Assembly (NCBI GenBank): GCA_964007475.1
Contig: OZ023273.1
Coordinates: forward strand, 77,661,737-77,725,736
Direction: 5' to 3'
Source: Hybos culiciformis
Lineage: Eukaryota; Arthropoda; Insecta; Diptera; Hybotidae
Length of the DNA: 64,000 bases
Shown: piece after piece, positions 12,503 through 22,127 of the stretch
Numbering within the stretch: position 1 is the first letter of the stretch
Layout of the letters: the number at the start of each line of letters is the position of its first letter
The notes under the pieces: model-generated
Database searches by the model: none
What the model was told of the DNA's origin: nothing
Seen by the model: only the letters and a program-made list of their open reading frames with translations
Position numbers and translations under genes: made by a program

Positions 12503-13945
12503 TTAGGGTGGGTAGTTGTCGACGATCCACTGTGCAACTCCAGACTTGAACTGAGAAATTGAATTAGAAAGTTTTAATTGTTGAGGAAGAGTATTATATC
12601 GGCTGGTACCAAAATAAGATATTTTTTGCCTTGATACTTCAAGTCTAATTCGTCTCACCAATAATAATTGGTTACTTGAGCGAGTACCAAAATTGTTAGA
12701 TTGGTTTTGAAATATTAAGGTATGATATCCAATAGAATTCAGGTTTTTGTAGATAAATACTAAAATTTGAAGTAAGTGAATACTTTTGCTAGGAAGAATT
12801 TTTACAAATTCATATAAATCAGTGGTGGGCATAAGTGTGTTCAAGTTGAAAACTAATTTAAGGGCTTTATTCTGAATACGTTGGATGGGCTGAACTATGG
12901 TGTTTCCAGCGCTTGCCCAAATAAGGGTCAAGCTAGAAATGTGACTGTGAATAAATGTATAGTATAAAAGTTGTTTAGTATAAGTGTTGAGATGATTGCA
13001 GAATTTATATAATATCCCTAGACCAGGTAATAATTTTTTTCTTATGTGATCAATATGATTATTCCATTTGAGATGATTATTAAGGTAAATACCTAAGTAT
13101 TTAACACTAGCTGATTCAACAACAGTTTCACCATTGATAGAGAGAGAAATTGGAGTGATTTTTTTGTTTAGTGTTCGAAATATTACGAAAACTGTTTTCG
13201 ACACATTTAAATCTAATTTATTAATTGTAAAAAAACGTAACAGTATAGCAAGATCAGCCTCAATAGTATATTTTAGATCAATCGAGTTTGTCGCAGGGTG
13301 AAAAAGAGAAGTATCATCGGCAAATTGGAATAATTCACCTGTTAACGGTATATTGACCATGTCGTTAATATGGACCAAGAAGAGTAGAGGTCCCAGAACA
13401 CTTCCCTGGGGAACCCCTACCGCGATCTCTGTGAAATTACTAGTGATATCGCCTAATACTACAGTCTGTATCCGATTGGACAAGCAGCTATGGAAAAGTT
13501 GGAGAGACATACCCCTGATCCCGGCAAAATTGAGTTTCTGGAGTAGAATGCTATGATCAACAGAATCAAAGGCTTTGCGAACATCAAGGAATATGCCCCC
13601 AACTAGCTTCCCATCATCAAAATGTTGACAAACGTTGTCGACAAGATGAGTAAGGGCAGTATGTGTACCGGATCCTGGGCGAAATCCAAATTGAAATTTG
13701 TTAATAAAGTTGGTATCACTTAAAAACTGATGTAGACGTATATATATTAACTTTTCCATAATTTTGTCAATAATAGGAAGCACAGATATTGGCCTATAGT
13801 TATTAGCATTTAGTTTGTCACCGGCTTTAAAAATGGGAGTTACCTTTTGAATTTTGAGTTTATCTGGATAAATTCCGGTTTTAATAATTAAATTAAACAG
13901 AGCAGATAACATTGGCGAAAAAATGTCAACAGAATCAATTAGCAT
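12503..13945 (-). CDS. LINE ORF2 reverse transcriptase domain (480-codon open segment)
   Basis: Part of ORF2, which copies the LINE RNA into DNA at a nicked target. Visible RT blocks: VTPIFKAGDKLNANNYRPIS near the start, FQFGFRPGSGTHTALT, VGGIFLDVRKAFDSVDHS (block A with catalytic Asp), AVGVPQGSVLGPLLFLVHIN (block B), LFQFADDTSLF (block C, A-D-D), VKYLGIYLNNHLKWNNHID (thumb). The C-terminal 150 residues have no RNase H. The open segment starts at an internal Met after a frame break; the true ORF2 begins at 17081. Surprisingly long open frame for a dead copy, so the insertion is probably fairly young. Confidence 0.9.
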   Translation of the reverse strand: MLIDSVDIFSPMLSALFNLIIKTGIYPDKLKIQKVTPIFKAGDKLNANNYRPISVLPIIDKIMEKLIYIRLHQFLSDTNFINKFQFGFRPGSGTHTALTHLVDNVCQHFDDGKLVGGIFLDVRKAFDSVDHSILLQKLNFAGIRGMSLQLFHSCLSNRIQTVVLGDITSNFTEIAVGVPQGSVLGPLLFLVHINDMVNIPLTGELFQFADDTSLFHPATNSIDLKYTIEADLAILLRFFTINKLDLNVSKTVFVIFRTLNKKITPISLSINGETVVESASVKYLGIYLNNHLKWNNHIDHIRKKLLPGLGILYKFCNHLNTYTKQLLYYTFIHSHISSLTLIWASAGNTIVQPIQRIQNKALKLVFNLNTLMPTTDLYEFVKILPSKSIHLLQILVFIYKNLNSIGYHTLIFQNQSNNFGTRSSNQLLLVRRIRLEVSRQKISYFGTSRYNTLPQQLKLSNSISQFKSGVAQWIVDNYPP

Positions 13946-14115
13946 GCGTGAGAAAGTCGATCAAATCCTGGCCGTTTTGAAATTGGTAGTTTGGAGATAA
14001 TAGACTCAATTTCAGATGTTGTTGTAGGTGTAAAAACAAAAAATGTAGTGGTCTCAAATAGAGTTTGAAGAGCATTGATATCATTATTGGACTGGTCCGT
14101 GTTGCTAGTTGTAGA

Positions 14116-14990
14116 TTAAGAACCTACTTTAGCAAAATGTCTGTTTAGATAGTTTGCTATATCAATTTGATGTTCAAGGATATTCCCTTCAAGTGTTTTC
14201 ATTTTTGTAATAGACGAGTCTTTAGATCGCCCTAATGTTGTATTAATGAATTTCCACAATTTCCTAGAGTCGTTATGGCACCCTTCTATTTTAGTAGAAA
14301 AGTAATTATTAGGGGCTTCAGACAAGAGCTCTTTTACAAGCTTGTTAATACGCAGAAAGTTTTGTTTAATATCACGTTTATTTATAAATTTTTTAGACAA
14401 GTGTCTAAGCTTGTTACGATGTTTTACAAGTTTGGCTAGTCCTGGACCTATCCACGGGGATATAATATTCTTCCGATTGAGTTTGACTATTTCATTACGA
14501 GTGTGAGTTTCAATAAGTCCGGTTAGTTCATCATAAATAAAATCGTACATAGTATTAGGATTGTCGAAATCATCCCAGTGGAAATCATGGAAGGACCTAA
14601 TTAAGTCTAAATTGAAATCGATATCATTAAAATTACTTTTTTTGATCTCAAAGAATTGACGTGCGGGAAAGACACAGTACAGACGCGTAAATAAAAGGTT
14701 ATGGTCACTCATAGAGTTTTGGACGGAATCAATAACAATATTGGAATATCGCATTATATTTGAGGCTATATGATCAATGCAACTACCTGAGGCTGGCCTT
14801 GCGATCTGGTTATTACAAATTCGAAAACTAGATGAATAAAGGATATAAAGAAAGTCACAGCTGCGTCACCATCCAATGTATTTATATTTGTGTCACCTAA
14901 AATGAAAGTTGGATTATTATTGATATTAGATATAATATGATCAAGTTTTTGAATAAAAATAGTTTCATTACATTTAGGAGACCTGCCCAA
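14116..14990 (-). pseudogene. LINE ORF2 endonuclease C-terminal part and linker
   Basis: Two open pieces in different frames. 14990-14766 carries RSPKCNETIFIQKLDHI and the EEP motif FILGDTNIN (G-D-x-N). 14754-14116 carries the closing EEP motif NSMSDHNLLF (S-D-H) and the linker that precedes RT (WIGPGLAKLVKHRNKLRHLS, RKLWKFINTTLG). The first piece begins exactly at the right flank of the nested element 14988-16728; its upstream half lies at 16729-17081. Confidence 0.85.
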
Positions 14991-16728
14991 CTAGCAAATC
15001 AGCTCTATAAGAGAATTCGATTCTTTTAGTAGAAAGCTTATGTATTCTAATAACTATCTATAAAGTAGCAAGAATTCTGTTATTACCTCAAAGTGGCGAA
15101 AATTATAAGTATAATTTGTTATATAAGTATTTACAAACGGGTAAGTAGGTGGCTAATAACATTCTCGAATTCTGTAACTATTCCCATTATTAGCCTGTAT
15201 AACACTTTTTTTCATGAAAGAAAAGAGAAGGACAGCGATAAAAAAGAAGTGCATAAATATATATAAAAAAAAAATAGTGAACCTTACAATAAAGAATGAT
15301 ATTAAATTCTCAGTCAGTAGTTTGATTTTATTTCTCGAAATAAATATTATTTTTTGCATGAATTAGCAAATTCAAAACTTTTATACGAAAAAATAGAAAA
15401 AAATACATTAAAATTCACAGAAAAATGTGAAATTTCTAGCAATCCGGTAATAAATGACCTATTTAGGTAAATTAGGCTTAGGTTTATAGTCATAGTTTTT
15501 TCTCTTTTTTTATTTATTTTTTATTTTATTTTATTTTATATTTTGTTATTTACTAGGTTAAGAAATTACAAATAAGGTTTTTAAAAATAAAAATTTTCTC
15601 CATAAAATAAAATGTCAAATACATAAATATGCTAGTATAAAATATTAAAAAAAAAAATTAAAGTTGTAAAGATTGAAATGGATTTAAAACTATGAAAAAA
15701 TTAATTAAATGTGTATACATTTTTTTTGTAAAATGAATATTAATATAATAAAAATTGAATTGAATTGAATATTATTTTGTTAACAACGCAAAAATTTAGA
15801 AAATAATAATTATCCGGGCAAAACTTCTCACATATTTCACCCAAGTATAAGTCTAACTAAGAAATCCTTTAGGTTGATTTTCCGATCATCATACTCTTTT
15901 CTTTTTTCGGGCCATTTGACCCTTCCAACCCTTTCGGAGGCAAATATTGAAATGTATTCTTATCAACATCGTCTACACAATAATTTTATATTTCCGTACA
16001 ATAAGTGCATCATTTTAAAATCATGAGTCTGCAAAGAATTAGCGCAAAAATATAATTAAAAAATCAACGTTAAGGAAGTCAAAGTAATATTTCCGCAAAC
16101 AATAAACTCTCTCAAGTCCTTGTTATATTTATATTGTTAGGGGATTATTGCAATAACCTGGTAACACGGATTTAAATCATTTTTGTTTTTATTTTTAAAA
16201 GCATACGGCTAATACGCATCAAACTATTTTTGTCTTTTTTCCTCATAAAAGCTAATAGCAGGATCACGGCCGGCATTAAAGATCTTTTTTTTTCCTCTTT
16301 TCTCATAGAACGAAGTAAAAGAGAAAAAAAATAGTTTTGTTATATAAATAAAAACTAATAGCAGGATCACGGCCGGCATTAAAGAACTTTTTTTTTTTCC
16401 TTTTTACTCATTTGTACGAAGTAAAAAAGAGAGAAAATAGTTTTGTTATGAAAATAAAAGCTAATAGCAGGATTACGGTCCGCATTAAAGAACATTTTTT
16501 TTTCTTTTTACTCATGTGTAAAAAGTAAAAGAGAAGAAGAATTTTGGGATAAGATAAATTCTAATAGGAAGACTGAAACCGGCATTAAAGAGTTTTTGAT
16601 GAAATAGAATTCTTATAAATGTTGCAATAACAAGATCACTATGATTCAGTATCACGAATCGTCTTACTAGAATCTTATACAGCTTATAAGTGGTATAACA
16701 CTTATTTACAAGAATAATCTGCTAGTTG
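14988..16728. mobile_element. 1.74 kb inverted-repeat element nested in LINE endonuclease
   Basis: Interrupts the EEP reading between LTILSYY (minus strand, 16729 upward) and RSPKCNE (below 14988). Its ends are imperfect inverted repeats, CAACTAGCAAATC at 14988 and CAACTAGCAGATT (reverse complement of 16716-16728), 11 of 13 matching. The interior holds no transposase, but has a four-unit minisatellite (16246-16590) and a paired set of AAGCTTAT/CTTATAAG-like subterminal motifs. No convincing target duplication. Superfamily unknown. Confidence 0.6.
16246..16590. repeat. Minisatellite, about 100-bp unit, four copies
   Basis: Each unit starts CTAATAGCAGGATCACGGCC then GGCATTAAAGA, followed by a T-rich run and a GAAGTAAAAGAGA tail. 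Unit starts are near 16250, 16351, 16460 and 16558. Later units are increasingly diverged (GGATTACGGTCCGC, GGAAGACTGAAACCGGC). Confidence 0.85.
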
Positions 16729-17081
16729 AGTGTAGTAAGATAATATTGTGAGTGGGCGTGAAATGTGAATTGTATCTGATAATTTCAGTTGTATTATATT
16801 ACAAAAATTCTCGTTTTGGTTAAATATTAATTCAAATCTCAACACACTACTGACGTAAATTGACGTGCCCCCGTAACCATCACTTCTACATGAGTGTACT
16901 GGGCTATAGCCAGGGATGTTATAAAGTTGGAGAAGATTTTCCTCAAACCATGTTTCCTGAATTGCAATTACATAATATCATAGGGAATAATCGAAATAAG
17001 GTTACGAAATTTATGAAATTTATTTATAGACGATAAACTTCTACAATTAAAAGATAATATATTAAGAATATTTTTGTTCAT
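16729..17081 (-). pseudogene. LINE ORF2 start and endonuclease N-terminal part
   Basis: ATG at 17081 opens MNKNILNILSFNCRSLSSIN, the standard EEP start with its Asn in S-F-N-C-R-S. One missing base shifts frame just before AIQETWFEENLL, which holds the catalytic Glu (Q-E-T-W). Then NIPGYSPVHSCRSDGYGGTS shows the Y...R.DG.GG block. It ends at the nested element; the rest of the domain resumes at 14990. Confidence 0.8.
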
Positions 17082-17474
17082 TTCAAAGCTAGAGTGCAAG
17101 TAGTCGACGACTGATTCAAAGTAGTTATTTAAATCCTCGATTGCGAGGGAATTGGATTATTAAGAAATCAGTTGACTCTAAACGGTATATTAGATAAATT
17201 AAGATTAATTTATAGAAGTAAGAAAACAATTTAGTATAAAATGCAAGATATGAGAACATAATTATTATATATAGATTTGATTCAATAATTAGATTTATAT
17301 TAATTATTAGAATGAAACCAGGACATACTATAAGTAGTGCATTACGAGGTAATTTAAAAGAAAAAGACATAATGAAGAGCAAATATAGTTTCAAAAAATC
17401 TATGGTAAAAAACAGTGCAAAAAAGAAAATTAGAAAAAATATAATAAAAAGATAATACTTAATATTAATAATAT
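17082..17474. other. AT-rich LINE interval between ORF1 and ORF2
   Basis: Between the ORF1 stop and ORF2 start. The 17394-17125 open frame is Ile/Leu/Tyr low complexity with no recognised domain. Nothing else seen. Confidence 0.5.
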
Positions 17475-17783
17475 TTATGAGCCATCTTCTTGTTGATGAG
17501 AAGAATGAAAATTTGGACCGGAATTGGACACAATAGATCGTATCATTTGATCAACATTATCGTTCGATCTAATAATTTCCACTTTGTTGCCCTTAACAGC
17601 AAATATTTTTCCACGTGAATGGTAGATTTTTTGATATCCATTTGATTTCAAAATTTGGCAATAGTGAAGCAAATCATTTAATTCAGGAGTAGTTTTATCA
17701 AATGCCATTACATTCTTATACTCTGTCTCCTGTAACCTCTTTTTGTTTTTCATGAATGCAATTTTCGTACTTTTGTTAGCCAT
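17475..17783 (-). CDS. LINE ORF1 C-terminal fragment (FP25-like domain)
   Basis: 102-codon minus-strand frame upstream of ORF2 in the same LINE. NDLLHYCQILKSNGYQKIYH, then SRGKIFAVKGNKVEIIRSND resembles the C-terminal domain of insect LINE ORF1 proteins that is shared with baculovirus FP25-type proteins (a stretch of the form Y-x-K-x-x-G-K-I-F-x-R-K). The N-terminal coiled-coil or PHD part usual for such ORF1 proteins is not present, so this is a fragment or a short ORF1. Function by family: RNA-binding chaperone. Confidence 0.55.
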   Translation of the reverse strand: MANKSTKIAFMKNKKRLQETEYKNVMAFDKTTPELNDLLHYCQILKSNGYQKIYHSRGKIFAVKGNKVEIIRSNDNVDQMIRSIVSNSGPNFHSSHQQEDGS

Positions 17784-18151
17784 ACTAATAAATACAGTTT
17801 TTTTTAGACTTGATTGCTGAACATCTTACATACTTGGCAGAGGAGTATTGATCTACGATCATTCTTTCCTCGTTTCTTTCCTGTCATTTTAACCTCAAAA
17901 AATTGATTGAATTAAATGAGTAGCAATTTCAATCTATATAGTATTAAATTTTAATCTTCTATTAAATGGTTAAGAAGAACCAATCAATTGAAAAAAGAAA
18001 TAATTTTTATTAAAAAAAAATTATTTTCTTACGAATTAATTATTATTTTCTTTTTTATTCCTCTTTTATTTATTTAAATTATTTTATTTTATATTTATTT
18101 TTTAGAGCGAAAAAAAACCAAACGTTAACGTTCAGTGTTGCCAACCCAAAT

Positions 18152-18477
18152 TGAATAATATAATTACCAAAATAATAATAAGTAGTTGGTCACGTGAATT
18201 CTAAATCGAAACTAAAATATTCAAACAAATTTGAGTCAAATTCAAATAAATCGCTAGAATTCAGTAATTTTGATGTTTTCTCATACTTAAAATAGACAAG
18301 TTAAATAAAATTTAAAATAAGTTACCTAAGAGTCTGTTCACTTATTAGCAATTATTTAAAAAATTTTGGGTTCACAAAATTTTTTTTTTTTACCATTTTT
18401 AGTCTGTAGTATAAAATCGACCCAAATTCGTGTCGAAATCGACTGGTAGATCGCGATCGCCTGGTTGGGCAGCCCTG
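18152..18477. mobile_element. hAT-like MITE, right half (split by LINE)
   Basis: Matches the second half of the MITE at 28402-29070: AGTAGTTGGTCACGTGAATT, GAGTCTGTTCACTTATTAGC, GACTGGTAGATCGCGATCGC and the terminus TGGTTGGGCAGCCCTG. Together with 11652-11974 it makes one MITE of about 650 bp. Confidence 0.85.
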
Positions 18478-18574
18478 CTCTAGGGTATCTTTGAATAAAA
18501 GAGATGATTTTATTTAATCCAAAAAATATATTTAATGTGTGTACCGTTTAAGAGTTGATTATAAACTAACTTAA

Positions 18575-18955
18575 AACTAAGTACCAACCTTTTCAAATGT
18601 TTCCCCCTAAAAAAATAAAATTTCCCCCTAAAAAACCCCTAAATTTTTTTTTATAGATATTATAACAGCTATACTTATATACCTATGAGGATTTCAAATA
18701 GATGCTTGAAGAAAAATATATAACGCACATCGTAAATTATATAAATAATACAATTATTTATTTATAATAAAATTAGCAACTAAGGTATCTTATGAAATGC
18801 AATCAAAAATATTTCAAATGTCATCTAAATCTTCGCTTTTAAGATCATACATCATACCCCTAAAAAAACCCCTGAAACAAATTACCCCCTAAAAATCCCT
18901 CTGTCAACAAAAAAAACCCCTAAATCTAGGGGGAAAACCCCTAAGTTGGTAGCGC
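18575..18955. mobile_element. MITE with CCCCCTAAA keyword repeats
   Basis: Ends are inverted: left ACTAAGTACCAACCTT, right reverse complement CAGCGCTACCAACTTAG. The inside carries at least eight variants of CCCCCTAAA on both flanks of an AT-rich centre, all in the same orientation apart from the terminal CTAGGGGG. No coding. Abuts the gypsy 3' LTR fragment. Confidence 0.6.
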
Positions 18956-18956
18956 T

Positions 18957-19072
18957 GCCTAGACATGTCTTATACTTTCTACTAATACTAGGATAACTTA
19001 ACGAAAGAACGAAAGAGAGTATATAATATAAAATATATAATATTATGTATATAATAGTAAGCGGGTACTACA
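18957..19072 (-). mobile_element. Gypsy 3' LTR, first 116 bp only
   Basis: Read on the minus strand, sequence begins TGTAGTACCCGCTTAC directly after the polypurine tract, as an LTR should (5'-TG). It is cut off by the MITE at 18575-18955, so the R and U5 parts are not visible. Confidence 0.6.
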
Positions 19073-19085
19073 CCTCCTTCCTTTT
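19073..19085 (-). other. Polypurine tract of gypsy element
   Basis: On the minus strand AAAAGGAAGGAGG immediately precedes TG of the LTR. This is the usual primer site for plus-strand DNA synthesis in LTR retrotransposons. Confidence 0.65.
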
Positions 19086-19440
19086 AAAATTAAGCTTACT
19101 TGAGAAATATATATAATAAGAAAATTATTATGTTTCAAAAAATAAGTTTAATTCAATAAAAATAGAAATTTAATTCAAAAAATAAAAATTTTAAATTTAA
19201 TAATGTAATTGATCAATTTAAATTTTTATTTATATTAATAATAATATATGTTAATAATATATGTATGTTAATAATATATGTTAGACTAATAAGCATTACC
19301 GTAGCTTATATATATATATGAATAATATAAACAACTAATAACATGGTACCATTTTATTATTGTTTTAAACTTTATATTTTGAATATGCTTATAATAAAAT
19401 ATATTTTACATTTTTTTTTTTTTTTTTTAATTATTTTTAA
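19086..19440. other. AT-rich gypsy 3' non-coding stretch
   Basis: Lies between integrase stop and polypurine tract, where an env gene could sit in errantivirus-like elements. No open frame. It holds an 18-20 bp T run (19410-19429), TATATATATATATG near 19309 and repeated ATATATGTTAATA units (19245-19280). Confidence 0.6.
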
Positions 19441-20339
19441 TTATTCTATTTTGTGGACTTTAATCCTTTTATTTTTATTTGTTATCAATGTAACATTTAA
19501 GCCATCAATTTGAATTATTTTATGAGGACGAGAATATACATTATCTAATTTTGTCCTGTTTTCCTCTTTTAAAAGAACTTCATCATTTATTTTGAATTGA
19601 TTTTTCGTTGCTTTTTTATCGTATATCTCTTTATTTTTTAATTTTTCTTTTTCTAAGAATTCTTTAATGATTACATTTGTATTTTGAAGATGCAATTTTA
19701 CATGTTTTGCATAACTGTCGAAGATATATACTGGTTCAATTTTATTATCTAGTAAAAAATCATGAGAATTTGGTTGTTTACCAAATATTACCTCGTAAGG
19801 AGAGTATATAAAATTGAAATTTGAATTTGGAGTACTATTATAATTATACGTAAAATATTTTAAATATAAATCCCAATTATCATGGTTTGCATTAATATAC
19901 GATCTTAGATATTCATTCAGAACCCGGTGGTTTCTTTCAATAGTTCCAACTGTTTCATGATGGTAGGGTGTTGAAAAACTATGCTCAATATCTAGTAATT
20001 TAAATAGTTCTACTATTACACTATTGGCATACTCAGTACCGCAATCAGTAATAATTTTTCTCATTGGGCCGTATAATTGAACAAAATGTTCGAAATGGTA
20101 GCTTCTTTATTGGCTACTGGTATCGTAATTAAATATTTACTCAAGTCGCACATTAATGTGACTGCATATAGATTTCTATTTTGAGTTTTTTGGAAAGGGC
20201 CGATCGTATCTATAATTATAGTATCGAACGCTTTATTTGGAGTTTTAGTGATTTGAAGTGGTTCGATGTTTTTAATTTTAGCTTTATTCATTTGACAATC
20301 CTTACATCCCCTGACGTAGGTTGCTACGTCTTTTTTCAT
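19441..20339 (-). pseudogene. Gypsy integrase (two overlapping frames)
   Basis: 20339-20061 carries the end of the zinc-binding domain (YVRGCKDCQMNKAK, C-x2-C) and the first catalytic Asp (FDTIIIDTIGPF). 20064-19441 carries the second Asp (IITDCGTEYAN) and the Glu (HETVGTIERNHRVLNEYLRS), followed by a C-terminal domain ending KRIKVHKIE. The two frames meet within 4 bp at 20061-20064, so one frameshift separates the catalytic residues. Otherwise the domain is of normal length and all three acidic residues remain. Confidence 0.9.
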
Positions 20340-20569
20340 GCCTTTTCAATAAAAACATGACCTCAATTTTGCATATAGTTTTTTTTGCCCTGCGTGTCCG
20401 CCAAATATAGGGTCTTTATGATAACGATCTAAAAGTTTTTGTTTTTCCCCAGTACTAATAATGGTTAATGGACGTGAAACTATCGCGATTTCTAATTTTT
20501 TAACATACTTTTTTGCAATGTTAATAAAGTCTTTCGTATTAAATAATTTAAAAATATCATCCTCCCTAT
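20340..20569 (-). pseudogene. Gypsy pol linker between RNase H and integrase
   Basis: Decayed frames that should carry the start of the integrase zinc-binding domain. Fragments such as KYAKLRSCFYWKG-like and GGHAGQKKL-like stretches are readable with interruptions; His residues of the H2C2 motif lie here. Continuous with both neighbours. Confidence 0.5.
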
Positions 20570-21290
20570 TTATTTGAATTTTATAAATGTTTGTTTTAAT
20601 TCTAGTTGAACGAGAAACAATGCTAGAATTGTCTCTTTTTTTAGAATTTTACTACATCCAGGCTCTAATGTCTGGTAAATATTTGAAATGTCGTTTTTGT
20701 ATAGTAATTTACGTTTTTTGTATATTTTACAACTATCTATTGTATCAAAAATTAGTTGAGGTATTTTGTAATTAAATTTACCCTCATAAATTACGATTTT
20801 TTCGTTTTTATCAAAAATTTTTTCTCTATTTGGAATGCTGTTATTTTTAGTGAAATTATTATTTTGGGATTTTTTATTTGACATTGATCTTGTCGTAACA
20901 CATACTTTATTTTCTTTATTTTGCAAATCTTTAAATTCGTCGATTGAGATAATATATTTTACTGTAAAATTATATTCTTCTATATCTAAGCGCATTCTAG
21001 TTAATTTTGAAGATGGGTTTTTTAAAGAAAAAAAATAAATTAAGGATTTATGATCAGATCTAATTGTAAATTTTGTTCCGTAAATGTAATATCTATAGTG
21101 TAAAATTGCGAAGTGTATTGTAGCTAATTCTTTCTCTATTGTCGATTTATTCATTTCACCTTTCGTGAAACTACGTGAAGAATATGAAATTGGTAAATCG
21201 TTGCCATTGATCTCCTGACTTAGGGTGGATCCTATTAAAGGTTTTGAGAAATTTGGATAATTTAAGATTGGAGGATTAATTAAACAATTT
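20570..21290 (-). pseudogene. Gypsy RNase H domain
   Basis: LINPPILNYPNFSKP and PISYSSRSFTKGEMNKSTIE (about 21290-21150) lead into the open frame 21154-20570, with ELATIHFAILHYRYYIYG and FTIRSDHKSLIYFFSL (catalytic S-D-H-K-S). Then follows a basic linker and a segment ending TLEPGCSKILKKE. The upstream junction with the displaced RT block at 21300 lacks the usual connection residues. Confidence 0.85.
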
Positions 21291-21299
21291 TTTTAAATT

Positions 21300-21730
21300 T
21301 CAAAAGATTGCAATTGCAACATTGCAATTGCAACATTGCAACGGTGTAAGACCGGAGAACGCTAACGCCATCATTCTTGAAAATGAGTTAGGTGATACAT
21401 TTAAACCGAATGGAAGAACTTTCCATCTAAACGAACCTTTGTCTGTGCTAAAAGATGTTATATCTCGCGAGTTTTCATTAAGTGGAACTTGATGAAATCC
21501 CGAGTAAAGGTCGAGTACAGTAAAAAATTTTGATCTGCCTAAATTGTCTAATATGTCTTCTATTCTTGGCAGTGGATATTTATCTGCAATTAATTTTTTA
21601 TTTACTAGACGGTAATCTATGCATAATCTCCATTTTCTATCTGAACCTTTCTTAGGCACTAAAATTATTGGGTAATTAAAATTAGATTGGCTTGGTTCAA
21701 TAATATCATTTTTGTGTGCAAGAAAAATTT
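21300..21730 (-). pseudogene. Displaced gypsy RT first half
   Basis: Encodes NDIIEPSQSNFNYPIILVPK, KWRLCIDYRLVNKKLIADKY, SKFFTVLDLYSGFHQVPLNE (block A Asp), FRWKVLPFGLNVSPNSF and SGLTPLQC. It therefore duplicates RT residues also present at 24050-23868 and 22127-22040, yet sits downstream of the RT second half, where the RT-RNase H connection should run on. It closes with a slippage-like filler of TTGCAATTGCAACA units (21306-21345). Confidence 0.85.
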
Positions 21731-22127
21731 ACTTTAAGTCTAGTCATATTATTTAAGGGTTTTGCTATGGATGCTAAATTTGGTATGAATTTTCGATAAT
21801 AGTTCATAAATGCGACAAATCGTTTGGTAGCGTCTTTATCTTTTGGTACAAGATAATTTCTAACTGTATCTATTTTGCTACTATCTGAGTATACACCTCG
21901 ATCAGTACGTGACTTCGTATGTAAAAAATACGCATTTTTCAGGATTCAGTTTAAGGTTAAATTTTTTACAGACTTCGAAGATAGATTTAAGATTTTTAAG
22001 GTGATGTTCGACTGAACATCCAATACATATGATATCGTCAATATATAGAAAACATTGCAACGGTGTAAGACCGGAGAACGCTAACGCCATCATTCTTGAA
22101 AATGAGTTAGGTGATACATTTAAACCG
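21730..22127 (-). pseudogene. Gypsy RT second half with Y-I-D-D box
   Basis: Reads SRMMALAFSGLTPLQC, then FLYIDDIICIGCSVEHH (polymerase box), FEVCKKFNLKLNPEKC, and beyond a frameshift GVYSDSSKIDTV and FMNYYRKFIPNLASIAKPLN, the RT-RNase H connection. Upstream it is interrupted at 22121-22127 by the nested LINE; the first half of the same RT resumes at 23868. Confidence 0.85.
22121..22127. repeat. Target-site duplication TAAACCG, left
   Basis: TAAACCG directly precedes the 5' end of the nested LINE. The same seven bases follow its 3' tail at 23868-23874. The uninterrupted sequence ACATTTAAACCGAATGG exists in the paralogous RT block at 21397-21416. Confidence 0.9.

Larger units (their letters stand above)
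11975..18151 (-). mobile_element. Near full-length non-LTR retrotransposon (LINE) inserted in a hAT MITE
   Basis: Minus-strand LINE of roughly 4.4 kb once the nested element 14988-16728 is subtracted. Components 5' to 3': ORF1 tail (17783-17475), ORF2 start at 17081 with EEP endonuclease, RT (13945-12503), a 3' UTR and an A-rich 3' end (T-rich on the plus strand, 11975-11990). It interrupts a MITE whose intact relative lies at 28402-29070. CAAATT sits at both junctions (11966-11972 region and 18154-18159), as expected for a short target-site duplication. ORF2 carries frameshifts, so the copy is dead. RT and domain order suggest the Jockey/CR1 group; I cannot assign the clade. Confidence 0.85.

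Noticed and set aside
18575..18955. CCCCTAAA units as telomere-like DNA
   Set aside because: Units are irregular, bounded by inverted ends and interrupted by AT-rich sequence; fits a MITE with subterminal words.
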